Assembly: GCA_033764435.1 (NCBI GenBank)
Contig: JANRIX010000055.1
Span: forward strand, 124,001-188,000
Direction: 5' to 3'
Length of the DNA stretch: 64,000 bases
From: JAEUMY01 sp033764435
GTDB taxonomy: Bacteria; Pseudomonadota; Gammaproteobacteria; Burkholderiales; Usitatibacteraceae
Every line of letters begins with the position of its first letter. Position 1 is the stretch's first letter. Below are positions 35,139 through 43,714 of this stretch, piece by piece. Under the pieces are notes generated by a model, which did not search any database, was not told the origin of the DNA, and worked only from the letters and a program-made list of their open reading frames with translations. The translations under genes and the position numbers were made by a program.

Positions 35139-35654
35139 ATGTCCTCCGCATCCCTTCCAGCAGCCCATCCCGACTTCGCCCATCCGGCCATTGTTCGCGT
35201 GCGCGAGGCACTCGCCGCACACGGACTTGTGGACCGCATCCGTCTGCTCACCGAAGCGACCCATACCTCGCAGGCAGCGGCGGACCATCTGGGCTGTGAC
35301 GTGGCCCAGATCGCGAAGTCGGTCATCTTCCGCGCAAAGAATTCCGACCGACCGGTGCTGGTCATCGCCAGCGGTCGTCACCGGGTCGACGAAAAGAAGG
35401 TTGCCGAGGCACTGGGCGAGCCGCTGGGCAAAGCCGATGCCGACTTCGTGAAGGCACGCACGGGGTTTGTCATCGGCGGCGTGGCACCCGTGGGGCACAT
35501 CGAGGCACCGGTGTGCTTCGTTGATCGGCAGCTCTGCGAATATTCGCAAGTGTGGGCCGCCGCCGGCCTGCCCAATTCGCTGTTCCATCTCACGCCCGAT
35601 GAGCTCGTCCGCATTGCACCCGGGCCTGTCATCGATGTCGCCAAGCTTTCCTGA
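35139..35654 (+). CDS. YbaK/ProX-type aminoacyl-tRNA deacylase
   Basis: A 171-residue cytoplasmic protein of the YbaK/ProRS-associated (INS) domain family, which clears mischarged tRNA. HLGCDVAQIAKSVIFRAK holds the conserved lysine, and RVDEKKVAEALGEPL plus ARTGFVIGGVAPVGH are family signatures. The ATG at 35139 fits the family; the frame runs upstream without similarity. LCEYSQVW carries a perfect palindrome copy (35536-35547) at a position where relatives have a same-length different sequence. Three small genes follow closely on the same strand. Confidence 0.88.
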   Translation: MSSASLPAAHPDFAHPAIVRVREALAAHGLVDRIRLLTEATHTSQAAADHLGCDVAQIAKSVIFRAKNSDRPVLVIASGRHRVDEKKVAEALGEPLGKADADFVKARTGFVIGGVAPVGHIEAPVCFVDRQLCEYSQVWAAAGLPNSLFHLTPDELVRIAPGPVIDVAKLS

Positions 35655-35669
35655 ACCCGCCAGACACTC

Positions 35670-36128
35670 ATGTCGAATTTCTACATTGCGCATGAACGCA
35701 ACCAGCTGTTTCGCAGGCTTGAGCGCATCACCGCTGATATCGCTTCCGATAACGGCCTGATCACCGGCCATCACACCGTGCTGCATCTTGCGCGCGAGCT
35801 CGACGCCATTCTAGCCAGCGACGACATATCTCCTGCTGGCAGCCTCTGGTCACGCAGTGTCGGACGCTGGTGGGTGCTCAATCTCGCCCCGTGGCCGGAG
35901 AAGCAACCGCGCGACACTGCGGAACTCGCCAAGTTTTCACCGCGACCGGTCGAGGGCCAGTTCGGCCACGACTTCGACGCACTGATCGAACGTATCCGCC
36001 AGTTCGACGCTCGCGCCAGCCATGGCGGACTGGGCCCCCACCCACGCTTTGGCCGGCTGTCGCGCAACGATTGGGGCAAGTATCTGTATCTGCATGTCGA
36101 CTGGCATTTGTCGACACTGAGACTCTAG
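35670..36128 (+). CDS. DUF1569/DinB-like small protein
   Basis: A 152-residue soluble protein, helical throughout. The C-terminal GLGPHPRFGRLSRNDWGKYL followed by YLHVDWHLSTLRL resembles the metal-binding histidine pattern of DUF1569, a DinB-like four-helix family (usual HPxFGxLxxxEWGxxxYxHxxHHLRQF), with one of the paired histidines replaced by Trp (HVDWHL). It lies 15 bases after the ybaK gene and 9 before the next, so it is probably in the same operon. Function unknown. Confidence 0.7.
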   Translation: MSNFYIAHERNQLFRRLERITADIASDNGLITGHHTVLHLARELDAILASDDISPAGSLWSRSVGRWWVLNLAPWPEKQPRDTAELAKFSPRPVEGQFGHDFDALIERIRQFDARASHGGLGPHPRFGRLSRNDWGKYLYLHVDWHLSTLRL

Positions 36129-36137
36129 GAGCAGACC

Positions 36138-36608
36138 ATGCATCCGCACGAAAAGGTGATCCACGATTTCTATGAGGCGTTTGCGCGGCTGGACGCGGAC
36201 GGCATGGCGAGGTGCTACCACCCGGACGCGCAGTTCTCCGATCCGGCATTTCCCATGTTGAAGGGTCCGGAGGTCATGGGCATGTGGCGCATGCTGGTCT
36301 CGCGGGCCAAGGACTTCTCGCTCAGCCACGACAGGGTGAGCGCCGACGATGACGGCGGCCGGGCACACTGGGAAGCCAAGTACACCTTTTCCAAGACCGG
36401 CCGGCCGGTGCACAACCGCATTGATGCGGTGTTTGCCTTCAAGGATGGACTGATCATTCGCCATGTCGACCGTTTCAGTTTCTGGCGCTGGGCGGCACAG
36501 GCGCTGGGTCCGGTCGGACTGATGATGGGATGGTTTCCGCCACTCAAGTGGGCCGTGCGCAAGCAGGCGCGCACCGGCCTCGAACAGTTCATGGATCGTG
36601 AGGGTTGA
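36138..36608 (+). CDS. NTF2/SnoaL-like family protein
   Basis: A 156-residue protein with the cone-shaped NTF2-like fold pattern: HEKVIHDFYEAFARLDADGM and ARCYHPDAQFSDPAFPMLKG at the start, then HWEAKYTFSKTGRPVHNRID and AVFAFKDGLIIRHVDRFSFW. The last 30 residues (GLMMGWFPPLKWAVRKQ) resemble a membrane-interacting helix. Such proteins act on varied small substrates; none can be named. Its stop overlaps the TTG start of the EamA transporter. Confidence 0.8.
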   Translation: MHPHEKVIHDFYEAFARLDADGMARCYHPDAQFSDPAFPMLKGPEVMGMWRMLVSRAKDFSLSHDRVSADDDGGRAHWEAKYTFSKTGRPVHNRIDAVFAFKDGLIIRHVDRFSFWRWAAQALGPVGLMMGWFPPLKWAVRKQARTGLEQFMDREG

Positions 36609-37519
36609 CCATCGCCGCAACGGGCCAGAATGCCGAAGGGTTCGCTGATGCGCGTCGCGGGCTGCTCCTGGGACTGGTTGCGGTCGCGCTCTTCAGTCTG
36701 ACCCTTCCGGCCACCCGCGCTGCGGTCAGCCATTTCTCACCCTGGTTTGTCGCGTCGGGTCGGGCCGTCGTCGCCGCACTGCTTGCGCTGGCGGTGCTGG
36801 CTGTCGTTCGTCCACCACTGCCAACGGGCGCGCAATGGAAACAGCTGGGCGTCATCGCGCTTGGCGTGGTCTTTGGTTTTCCGTTCTTCACCACCTGGGC
36901 CATGCAGCATGTACCCGCCGCGCATGGTGCCGTGGTGCTCGCGCTGCTTCCGCTGATGACGGCACTCGCCGGCGCCTGGGTGGCACACGAACGACCCGGC
37001 GCGCTGTTCTGGAGCCTGGCCGTGCTCGGGAGCATCCTTGCCGTCGCGTACGCCCTGCGCCAGGGCGGAGGTGGCTTCCACGCAGCGGATGCCGCCCTGC
37101 TTGCCGCCATTGTCGCGGCGGCACTGGGTTATGCCTTGGGTGCAGAGACTTCGCGCAGCCTCGGCGGCTGGCAGACCATATCGTGGGCGCTGGTGCTGTC
37201 GCTTCCCGTCAATGTCGTCATCGCCGCGCTCACGTGGCCGACAAATGTTCACGGGGCAGCCACCACGGTCTGGGCAGGCTTCGCCTATGTGAGCCTCATC
37301 AGCATGTATCTCGGCTTTTTTCCCTGGTATCGCGCACTCGCCATTGGCGGCATTGCCCGCGTCGGACAGATCCAGTTGCTGCAACCGTTCATGACATTTG
37401 CCGCATCCGCACTCTGGCTGGGTGAGGTGATCGACCGGGAGACCCTGCTGTTTGCCGTGGCCATCGCCATCATCGTCGGTCTCGGCCGGCGCGCACCCAT
37501 CCGCATGCAGCACCGTTGA
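36605..37519 (+). CDS. EamA family (DMT) transporter
   Basis: A 304-residue inner-membrane protein with ten hydrophobic segments in two EamA repeats (about residues 18-145 and 152-295). Typical parts are SLTLPATRAAVSHFSPWFVA near the N-terminus and YVSLISMYLGFFPWYRALAI then GGIARVGQIQLLQPFMTF in the second repeat. It probably exports a small metabolite. The start is the TTG at 36605 (overlap TTGA with the previous stop). The gene ends the ybaK group and converges on the TPR-GGDEF gene. Confidence 0.85.
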   Translation: MTIAATGQNAEGFADARRGLLLGLVAVALFSLTLPATRAAVSHFSPWFVASGRAVVAALLALAVLAVVRPPLPTGAQWKQLGVIALGVVFGFPFFTTWAMQHVPAAHGAVVLALLPLMTALAGAWVAHERPGALFWSLAVLGSILAVAYALRQGGGGFHAADAALLAAIVAAALGYALGAETSRSLGGWQTISWALVLSLPVNVVIAALTWPTNVHGAATTVWAGFAYVSLISMYLGFFPWYRALAIGGIARVGQIQLLQPFMTFAASALWLGEVIDRETLLFAVAIAIIVGLGRRAPIRMQHR

Positions 37520-37541
37520 CGCGGCGCAAATCCATGCGCCG

Positions 37542-39224
37542 TCAGGCCAGCATCACCCGGTTTCGTCCCTGCTTCTTGGCGGCATAGAGCGCTTCATCGG
37601 CCCGCTTCACCATCGACTCGACCGAGTCACCCGGTCGAATCTCGGTGACCCCGACCGACAGCGTGACCGCCAGCGCGGGATCGAGGTCGGACCAGTCGCG
37701 AGCATTGATTGCCTCGCGCAGACGCTCAAGCATCTGCCGCGCGCCAGCCGCCGATGTGCCGGGCAGCACCAGCACGAACTCATCCCCGCCAAATCGGGCC
37801 GGCAGGTCGGCGCCACGACACGCTTCGCGCAAACCCGCCGCCACAGCCTTCAGCACGGCATCGCCCAGCGTATGGGTGAACGTGTCGTTGATCCGCTTGA
37901 AAGCGTCCACGTCGATCAGCGCGATCGACAGCGACTCCTCCGCTCGCAATGCCGCGACCAATTCAGCCAACCGCGCATCCAGATGGCGGCGATTGGCGAG
38001 CCCGGTCAGCGAATCTTGCAGCGCATCCCGCTGGTGGCGATCAGCGGCCTCGGCCAATTCCGCATTCCGCACGGTGAGCCGCTCCGCCCGGGCGCGATAG
38101 GCCTCGGCATCGCGACGGGCCTGCTGATACTGCACCCAGATGGCGCGAGCACGCGCCGTCGCGTCCAGCTCGCGGCGCAGCATGACCTCATGGATATTCA
38201 TGTAGTGCCGGTACTGATTGAGCGCCTCGCGATACTCGCCTCGCGCCTCAAACCACGCTGCCAAGCCCTGGTGGGCCTGGGCAATGAGATGCTGGACGTT
38301 GACGCCGGATGCCAGTGCCATCGACTGATCGAGACTGTCCCTTGCCTGCAGAAAGGCACCCCGCACGATGTGCAGTTTGCCCAGATGCATCAGCGCCTCC
38401 GCCTGCACGTGGGAATTGGACATGGCGCGACCATGCTGCAGCATCTCCTCGAACAGCGCCCACGCCTCTTCGCGCCGGCCAGTCGCCACGTAGAGTTCGC
38501 CGAGCGTCCCGGCGCAGCCGGCAGCGTCGCGGGCGACCAGCGTCGATTCCTTGCGCGCTCGGATGCGTTCGCAGGTCTCGATACCAGACTGAAAGTGCGC
38601 TGCCGCCTCGGCCTCGCGTCCCGCCTCCGCTGCGGACTGGCCCATCTTGTGCAGCAGATTCGCGCGATTGACCTCGGCGCGGTGCAGATTGAAGTCGTCG
38701 TCCGAGCGCCGCGCAATCGCGATGGCCGCATCGAAATGCGTCATCGACTCCGCGTACTTCTGCTTATTCGACAGAATCGCGCCAAGCGTGTTGTGCGCGC
38801 GAAACGCCAGGGCATCGTCGGGGGCTATCTCCAGCATGCCCAGCGCTTCCATCAACGCCGTGTGCGCTTCTTCCAGCGTGCCCATCTGATAATGACACGC
38901 GGCGGCGGAAAGCAGTGCCGCCGCGAGACCGGGTGCGTCCTGCACGGTCTCGGCAACGGCGCAGGCGTCGAGACAGAATTGCAAGCCGGTGATGTATTCG
39001 GCCCGCAGGTAGTGGCAGACGCCGCGGGTGCAGAGCGCGCGACCGCGCTCCAGCTCAACGCCAAGACTCGACGCCAGCGCTTCGGCGAGGGCGACTTCCG
39101 CCAGCGCAGCCGCCGCGTCGCCTGCCCGGGCGAGCGCGAAGGCATGGCGATTGAGAGCGCTCAGCCGGATGCGGTCATCGCCAGCCTCGGCGATCTCGCG
39201 TTGAAGCGCTGCAAAGGGATCCAT
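37542..39224 (-). CDS. TPR-repeat diguanylate cyclase
   Basis: A cytoplasmic 560-residue protein. Residues 1-360 are helical repeats in pairs of the TPR type (for example AGDAAAALAEVALAEALASS and LAAALLSAAACHYQMGTLEE), then a coiled-coil-like linker (about 345-395) and a GGDEF domain (about 400-560) with ARFGGDEFVLVLPG. The inhibitory site RGAD lies five residues before GGDEF, so feedback inhibition by c-di-GMP is likely. The family resembles TPR-GGDEF proteins of Xanthomonas and Burkholderiales. It is the third signalling protein within 11 kb. No membrane segment. Confidence 0.92.
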   Translation of the reverse strand: MDPFAALQREIAEAGDDRIRLSALNRHAFALARAGDAAAALAEVALAEALASSLGVELERGRALCTRGVCHYLRAEYITGLQFCLDACAVAETVQDAPGLAAALLSAAACHYQMGTLEEAHTALMEALGMLEIAPDDALAFRAHNTLGAILSNKQKYAESMTHFDAAIAIARRSDDDFNLHRAEVNRANLLHKMGQSAAEAGREAEAAAHFQSGIETCERIRARKESTLVARDAAGCAGTLGELYVATGRREEAWALFEEMLQHGRAMSNSHVQAEALMHLGKLHIVRGAFLQARDSLDQSMALASGVNVQHLIAQAHQGLAAWFEARGEYREALNQYRHYMNIHEVMLRRELDATARARAIWVQYQQARRDAEAYRARAERLTVRNAELAEAADRHQRDALQDSLTGLANRRHLDARLAELVAALRAEESLSIALIDVDAFKRINDTFTHTLGDAVLKAVAAGLREACRGADLPARFGGDEFVLVLPGTSAAGARQMLERLREAINARDWSDLDPALAVTLSVGVTEIRPGDSVESMVKRADEALYAAKKQGRNRVMLA

Positions 39225-39405
39225 TGAAAGTGGGCAAGGCGCGATACAGTCTCATGCCCGATGTGTGGTGAATGACACCGAGGATACGAGTGCATTCGTC
39301 AAGTGGTTGTGGCGGAGACCACGGTGCCGCGCCGCCTATCCCGATTGTTCGACCGCCTGTCGGCGCCGATCCGGGAATCCCCTTATCGGCGCAGAGGCCT
39401 TGCGC

Positions 39406-40293
39406 CTACGACGACATCTTGGTGCCCTGGCGCAGCACGATGACATTGCCGACGAAGGAGAGCGCGATGCCCATCCAGGTGGCGAGCTGCCAGCGGAAGC
39501 CCTCGAACATGGCCGAGATGAAAAGCGCGATGACCGGGACCATCACGCCAATGTAGCCGGCGCGGCCCGCGCCAATGCGGTGCAGCAACGTGTAGTAGCA
39601 GGCAAACGCTATGACGGAGCCGAAGATCGCGAGATAGAACAGCGACCCGAGGTATGGCAGCGTGAGCGGCAGCGGGAATGATCTGCCCATGACCAGCGAA
39701 ATAACCAGCAGCGCCAGCGCGCCATAGAACATCCCCCAGGCCATGGTCTGCCACACCGGCAGGCCGTGGTGGCTGTTCCGCGTGACCAGGCCCGATGCCA
39801 CGGCGGAAACGATCACGGCCACAGCCGTGAAGCCAGCACCCAACGCGACATTCCCATCTGCCCGCAGATTGGCGAACTCGGGCCAGAAAATGATCACGAT
39901 GCCTGCGATGCCAAGCAGCGCGCCAATGGTGACGCGCAGATTGATCGGCGTACCGTAGAACAGCCGCACAACCACCATGTTGAGCAAGGGGCTGGCCGAG
40001 TAACCCACCGCCACGAGACCGGACACCACGTACATCTCCGCGTGATACACAAAGATGTAACTGATGCCGAACATCAGGCTGCCCTGTGCGGCCATGCGCG
40101 CATGCTGCACCGGCGTGAACCTCATGGGCAGCTTGCGCCACCAGCAGTACGCGAAGAGCACTGCGGCGGCCATGACGAAGCGGTAGAAGAGCGACACTTC
40201 CGGCGCCACGGTGCCCAACTGGAACTTGATGGCGATCCAGGTCGATCCCCAGATGACGACACAGAGGAAGAAGAGATTCAGCGTGGACGCCAT
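39406..40293 (-). CDS. EamA family (DMT) transporter
   Basis: A 295-residue inner-membrane protein with ten hydrophobic segments in two EamA repeats, beginning MASTLNLFFLCVVIWGSTWI, where WGSTWIAIKFQLG is the usual N-terminal EamA signature. The ATG at 40293 is chosen for that; an upstream GTG (40326) would add 11 residues. It is a distant relative of the transporter at 36605-37519. It converges with nothing close and is separated from the peptidase gene by the double palindrome. Substrate unknown. Confidence 0.85.
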   Translation of the reverse strand: MASTLNLFFLCVVIWGSTWIAIKFQLGTVAPEVSLFYRFVMAAAVLFAYCWWRKLPMRFTPVQHARMAAQGSLMFGISYIFVYHAEMYVVSGLVAVGYSASPLLNMVVVRLFYGTPINLRVTIGALLGIAGIVIIFWPEFANLRADGNVALGAGFTAVAVIVSAVASGLVTRNSHHGLPVWQTMAWGMFYGALALLVISLVMGRSFPLPLTLPYLGSLFYLAIFGSVIAFACYYTLLHRIGAGRAGYIGVMVPVIALFISAMFEGFRWQLATWMGIALSFVGNVIVLRQGTKMSS

Positions 40294-40339
40294 GTGGGGA
40301 GATTCAGGAATCTGGAAACGCGACACACAGAGGTGGCCA

Positions 40340-40370
40340 GCGCGAATATTCGCACTGCGAATATTCGCGC
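40340..40370. repeat. Tandem pair of GCGAATATTCGC palindromes
   Basis: Two perfect 12-mers (40342-40353 and 40357-40368) three bases apart. With two flanking bases on each side, the pair forms a perfect inverted repeat of 14-bp arms around ACT. The only tandem pair in this window, in the gap between the EamA and the S9 peptidase gene. Confidence 0.93.
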
Positions 40371-40413
40371 CTAACCCCCAATCTCTGGGTGCCGCGAGAA
40401 GCGACGTCGCGCG

Positions 40414-42555
40414 CTATTTGGCCAAGCCGTGCTGCGCCAGGATGAAACTGTAGGTGAAGGCGATTTCCTTCAGGAAGTCATAGCGACCCGACGCACCACC
40501 GTGGCCTGCGTCCATGTTCGTCTTCAACAGCAGCGGATTCTGGTCGGTCTTCAAGGTGCGCAGCTTGGCCACATACTTTGCCGGCTCCCAGTACATGACC
40601 TGGCTGTCGTTGAGCGAGGTCTCGATCAGCATCGCTGGATAAGCTTTCTTCTCCAGGTTGTCATAGGGCGAGTACGAACGCATGTACTGGTAGGCCTTCT
40701 TCTCGTTCGGATTGCCCCATTCGAGATACTCGCCGACCGTCAGCGGCAGGCTGGCATCCAGCATGGTGTTCATCACATCCACAAACGGCACCTGGGACAC
40801 GACGCCCTTGAAGAGATCGGGCCGCATGTTGACCACCGCGCCCATGAGCAAGCCGCCGGCGCTGCCGCCCTGGATGGTGAGACGATCAGGCGACGTGTAC
40901 TTCTCGGCGATGAGGAATTCGGCAGCGTTGATGAAATCGGTGAAGGTGTTCTTCTTCTTCATCATCTTGCCGTCGTCATGCCACTGCTTGCCCATTTCGC
41001 TGCCGCCGCGGATGTGCGCGACCGCGAACACAACGCCGCGATCCAGCAGCGAAAGACGTGACGAGCTGAACGTGACCGGATAAGAGTAGCCGTAGGAACC
41101 GTAGCCCTGCAGATGCGTGGCCTGCGGGCCTGCTGCACGCTTGTCCTTGCGATACACCACGGAGATGGGAATCTTCTTGCCATCCTTGGCCTTGGCCCAG
41201 AGACGCTTGGACTCATAGCGGGCGGGATCAAAGTCACCCAGCACCGGCTGCTGCTTCATGAGCTTGCGCTCTCTGGTCTTCAGGTTGTAGTCGAAAACCG
41301 AAGCAGGCGTCGTGAAGGACTGGTAATTGAAGCGATAGGTGTCGGTCTTGTATTCGGCATTCATGCCCGCGCTGGCCGTGTACACCGCCTCGGGGAACTT
41401 CATCGAATAACCACGACCATTGATGTCCAGCACGCGCAATTGCGGCAGTGCGTCCTTTTGCTCGACGGCGACGAAGAACTCCTCGAACATGTCGATGCCG
41501 GACAGCAGCACATCCTTGCGATGCGGAATCATCTCCTTCCAGAATTTCTTGGCCGGATTGACCGCAGGGGCCGTCACCAGGCGGAAGTTGCGCCCTTTGT
41601 CATTGGTCACAATGTAGAAGCGGTCACCGTGGTGATCCACCGAGTACATATGGCCGAACTTGCGCGGCAGCACCACCTTGAACGCATCGGCGGGCTTTGA
41701 TGCGTTCAGTACACGCACTTCACTGGTCTCTGCGCTGGCCGAAGTCGCGACGACATAGCCGCGGCTGCGCGTGGTTTCCACGCCAAGGCGATAGAGCTCG
41801 TCCTTTTCCTCGAAGAGCAGCACGTCATCCTTGCCACCGAGCGTGTGACGCAGCAGCTTGTGCGGGCGCTTGGCCTTGTCTTCCGTCACATAGAAGATGG
41901 TCTTGTTGTCATTGGCCCAGGCGGCAGACTGGACCTTGTCGATCTTGTCGGCCAGTACTTCACCGGTTTCCATGTTCTTGAAGTACAGCGAATATTCGCG
42001 GAAGCCCGTGTAGTCCAGAGAATAGGCGAGCCACTTGCCGTCAGGCGAGATCTCGTAGAGACCCAGAGACAGGAACGGCTTGCCTTCGGCCAGCTTGTTG
42101 AGGTCCAGGACGATCTCTTCCTGTGCCTCCATCGTGCCTTTCTTGCGGCAGTAGATGTTGTACTGCTTGCCTTGCTCGGTGCGGGAGTAATACCAGTAGC
42201 CATCCTTCTTCCAAGGCACGTTCTGGTCCGTCTCCTTGATGCGCGAGAGCATTTCCTTGTAGAGCGACTCGCGGAAGTCCTTCAACGGGGCCATGACGGC
42301 GTCGGTGTAGGCATTCTCCGCCTTGAGGTAGGCGGTGGTGTCGGGATTGTCCTTCTCGCGCAGCCAGAAGTAGTCGTCTACGCGCTTGTCGCCGTGGTTG
42401 ACCATTTCCTTCGGGACCCGTTTGGCGGCTGGCGGGACGATGTCGAGCTTGGCCAGGCCGGGCGTGGCAGGTGTAGCGGGCGTTGCAGTTTGGGCGTGGG
42501 CGGTGACAGACATGGCAAACACCATCAGCAGGCAGGAACGGATCATCGTCTTCAT
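40414..42555 (-). CDS. Secreted S9 family peptidase (oligopeptidase B type)
   Basis: A 713-residue prolyl-oligopeptidase-family serine protease with a signal peptide (about 1-22, ending TAHAQ), so periplasmic. N-terminal seven-bladed propeller (about 70-420: REYSLYFKNMETGE, KDELYRLGVETTRSRGYV), C-terminal alpha/beta hydrolase with nucleophile in IQGGSAGGLLMGA, Asp in LNDSQVMYWEPAKYV and His in MDAGHGGASGR. Length and the SRxSxLDRG/AHIRGG segments fit oligopeptidase B (PtrB), which cleaves after Arg/Lys in short peptides. A palindrome copy (41988-41999) encodes the EYS of REYSLY. The ATG at 42555 matches the signal peptide. Confidence 0.92.
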   Translation of the reverse strand: MKTMIRSCLLMVFAMSVTAHAQTATPATPATPGLAKLDIVPPAAKRVPKEMVNHGDKRVDDYFWLREKDNPDTTAYLKAENAYTDAVMAPLKDFRESLYKEMLSRIKETDQNVPWKKDGYWYYSRTEQGKQYNIYCRKKGTMEAQEEIVLDLNKLAEGKPFLSLGLYEISPDGKWLAYSLDYTGFREYSLYFKNMETGEVLADKIDKVQSAAWANDNKTIFYVTEDKAKRPHKLLRHTLGGKDDVLLFEEKDELYRLGVETTRSRGYVVATSASAETSEVRVLNASKPADAFKVVLPRKFGHMYSVDHHGDRFYIVTNDKGRNFRLVTAPAVNPAKKFWKEMIPHRKDVLLSGIDMFEEFFVAVEQKDALPQLRVLDINGRGYSMKFPEAVYTASAGMNAEYKTDTYRFNYQSFTTPASVFDYNLKTRERKLMKQQPVLGDFDPARYESKRLWAKAKDGKKIPISVVYRKDKRAAGPQATHLQGYGSYGYSYPVTFSSSRLSLLDRGVVFAVAHIRGGSEMGKQWHDDGKMMKKKNTFTDFINAAEFLIAEKYTSPDRLTIQGGSAGGLLMGAVVNMRPDLFKGVVSQVPFVDVMNTMLDASLPLTVGEYLEWGNPNEKKAYQYMRSYSPYDNLEKKAYPAMLIETSLNDSQVMYWEPAKYVAKLRTLKTDQNPLLLKTNMDAGHGGASGRYDFLKEIAFTYSFILAQHGLAK

Positions 42556-42706
42556 GGGGGTTCCAAAGAGGGGTGCAAAGCGCTGAGTATAGCGAAACGA
42601 ATGGATACAACTCCTGTGGCGCTTTGTGTCAACAATGGCGGTTGGCGCACCGTTGTTCCGGCTGTCGCAGACTTTCGCGTCAATCCCACATCTCAAGGAG
42701 CCACAC

Positions 42707-43030
42707 ATGAATTCCACCCGCGTCGCCATTGCTGTTGCCGCCCTGCTTGCCACCGCCAGCTTCATCACCCCCGCCCAGGCCGACACCCGTGCCGACAAGC
42801 GCCAGGAGCGCCAAGCCCAGCGTATCGAGCAGGGCAAGGCATCGGGCGAGCTGACCGACAAGGAAGCCGCCCGTCTCGAGAAAGGTCAGGCCAACGTTCA
42901 AGCCAAGGAAGACGCCGCCAAAGCCGATGGCGTGGTCACGAAGAAGGAAAAGGTCCAGCTCGAGAAGGCGCAGGACAAGCAAAGCAAGCGCATCGCCAAG
43001 CAGAAGAACGACAAGCAGGACAAGAACTAA
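42707..43030 (+). CDS. Small exported lysine-rich protein
   Basis: A 107-residue protein with a signal peptide (about 1-23, ending AQA) and an AAGGAG ribosome binding site. The mature part is highly charged and predicted helical. It follows the pattern QGKASGELTDKEAARLEKGQ, then AKADGVVTKKEKVQLEKAQD and KQSKRIAKQK, which has two weak EF-hand-like or repeat units (xxDGxxTxxExxxLxxxQ). Similar small exported proteins are widespread in proteobacteria but uncharacterised. The basic tail suggests electrostatic binding to an anionic partner. Confidence 0.8.
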   Translation: MNSTRVAIAVAALLATASFITPAQADTRADKRQERQAQRIEQGKASGELTDKEAARLEKGQANVQAKEDAAKADGVVTKKEKVQLEKAQDKQSKRIAKQKNDKQDKN

Positions 43031-43154
43031 GTCCCGGCCTCTGCACACTCGCGGGCCGCGCGCGCTGTCTGGCGACAGGGCGGCGGCCCGATTCGCTGGT
43101 GCCGCCGGCGGTCCGGGTTTTCCTGCGTCACGCTGCTAGACTGGAACCCCCTTA

Positions 43155-43164
43155 CGAATATTCG
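43155..43164. repeat. Core copy of dispersed palindrome (CGAATATTCG)
   Basis: A 10-bp core, A instead of G on the left, ending 6 bases before the msrC start codon and covering its ribosome-binding region. Confidence 0.88.
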
Positions 43165-43170
43165 CAAGCC

Positions 43171-43686
43171 ATGTTCCAGACCGCCACCCTCGCGCCGACC
43201 GCCGACAAAGCCACGTTCTATCGCGACCTCGACACCCAGCTGCGCGGCCTGCTCACGGACGAACGTGACTGGATCGCCAACGCGGCCAACCTGTCGTCGT
43301 TGATCTACCTGATGATGCCGGACCTCAACTGGGCCGGCTTCTACTTCACGCGCCCCACCAAGGACGGCAGCGAACTGGTGCTGGGGCCGTTCCAGGGCAA
43401 GCCCGCCTGCGTACGCATTCCGGTGGCCCCGGTGGCGAGGGGCGTGTGCGGTGCCGCCGCCAGCCAGCGCGCCACCCAGCGGGTGCATGACGTGCATGAC
43501 TTTCCCGGCCACATCGCCTGCGACAGCGCCTCCAATTCCGAACTGGTTGTGCCGCTGGTGAAGGATGGCCGAGTGCTGGGCGTGCTCGATCTCGACAGCC
43601 CCAATGTGGGCCGCTTCGATGCGGACGATCAGGCCGGCGTCGAGCAACTCGTCGCCACGTTTCTGGCGATGACCGACACGCCGTAG
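43171..43686 (+). CDS. msrC: Free methionine-(R)-sulfoxide reductase (GAF domain)
   Basis: Reduces free Met-R-SO using a GAF domain with catalytic cysteines, in the cytoplasm. 171 residues. LSSLIYLMMPDLNWAGFYFT and GPFQGKPACVRIPV are family signatures; cysteines 80, 93 and 117 match the catalytic set (in GHIACDSASNSELVVPLV). Between the first two lies a three-residue extension (VAPVARGVCG) relative to E. coli. A palindrome lies over its ribosome-binding region and no clear Shine-Dalgarno is seen. It precedes the polymerase gene by 28 bases. Confidence 0.9.
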   Translation: MFQTATLAPTADKATFYRDLDTQLRGLLTDERDWIANAANLSSLIYLMMPDLNWAGFYFTRPTKDGSELVLGPFQGKPACVRIPVAPVARGVCGAAASQRATQRVHDVHDFPGHIACDSASNSELVVPLVKDGRVLGVLDLDSPNVGRFDADDQAGVEQLVATFLAMTDTP

Positions 43687-43702
43687 GTCGATCTCAGCTG
43701 CA

Positions 43703-43714
43703 GCGAATATTCGC
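43703..43714. repeat. GCGAATATTCGC directly abutting the polymerase start codon
   Basis: A perfect 12-mer whose last base is the base before the ATG of the polymerase gene. It occupies the place of the ribosome binding site. Confidence 0.92.

Noticed and set aside
37452..39227. A 591-codon open frame on the plus strand
   Set aside because: Antisense to the TPR-GGDEF gene; composition of a shadow frame.
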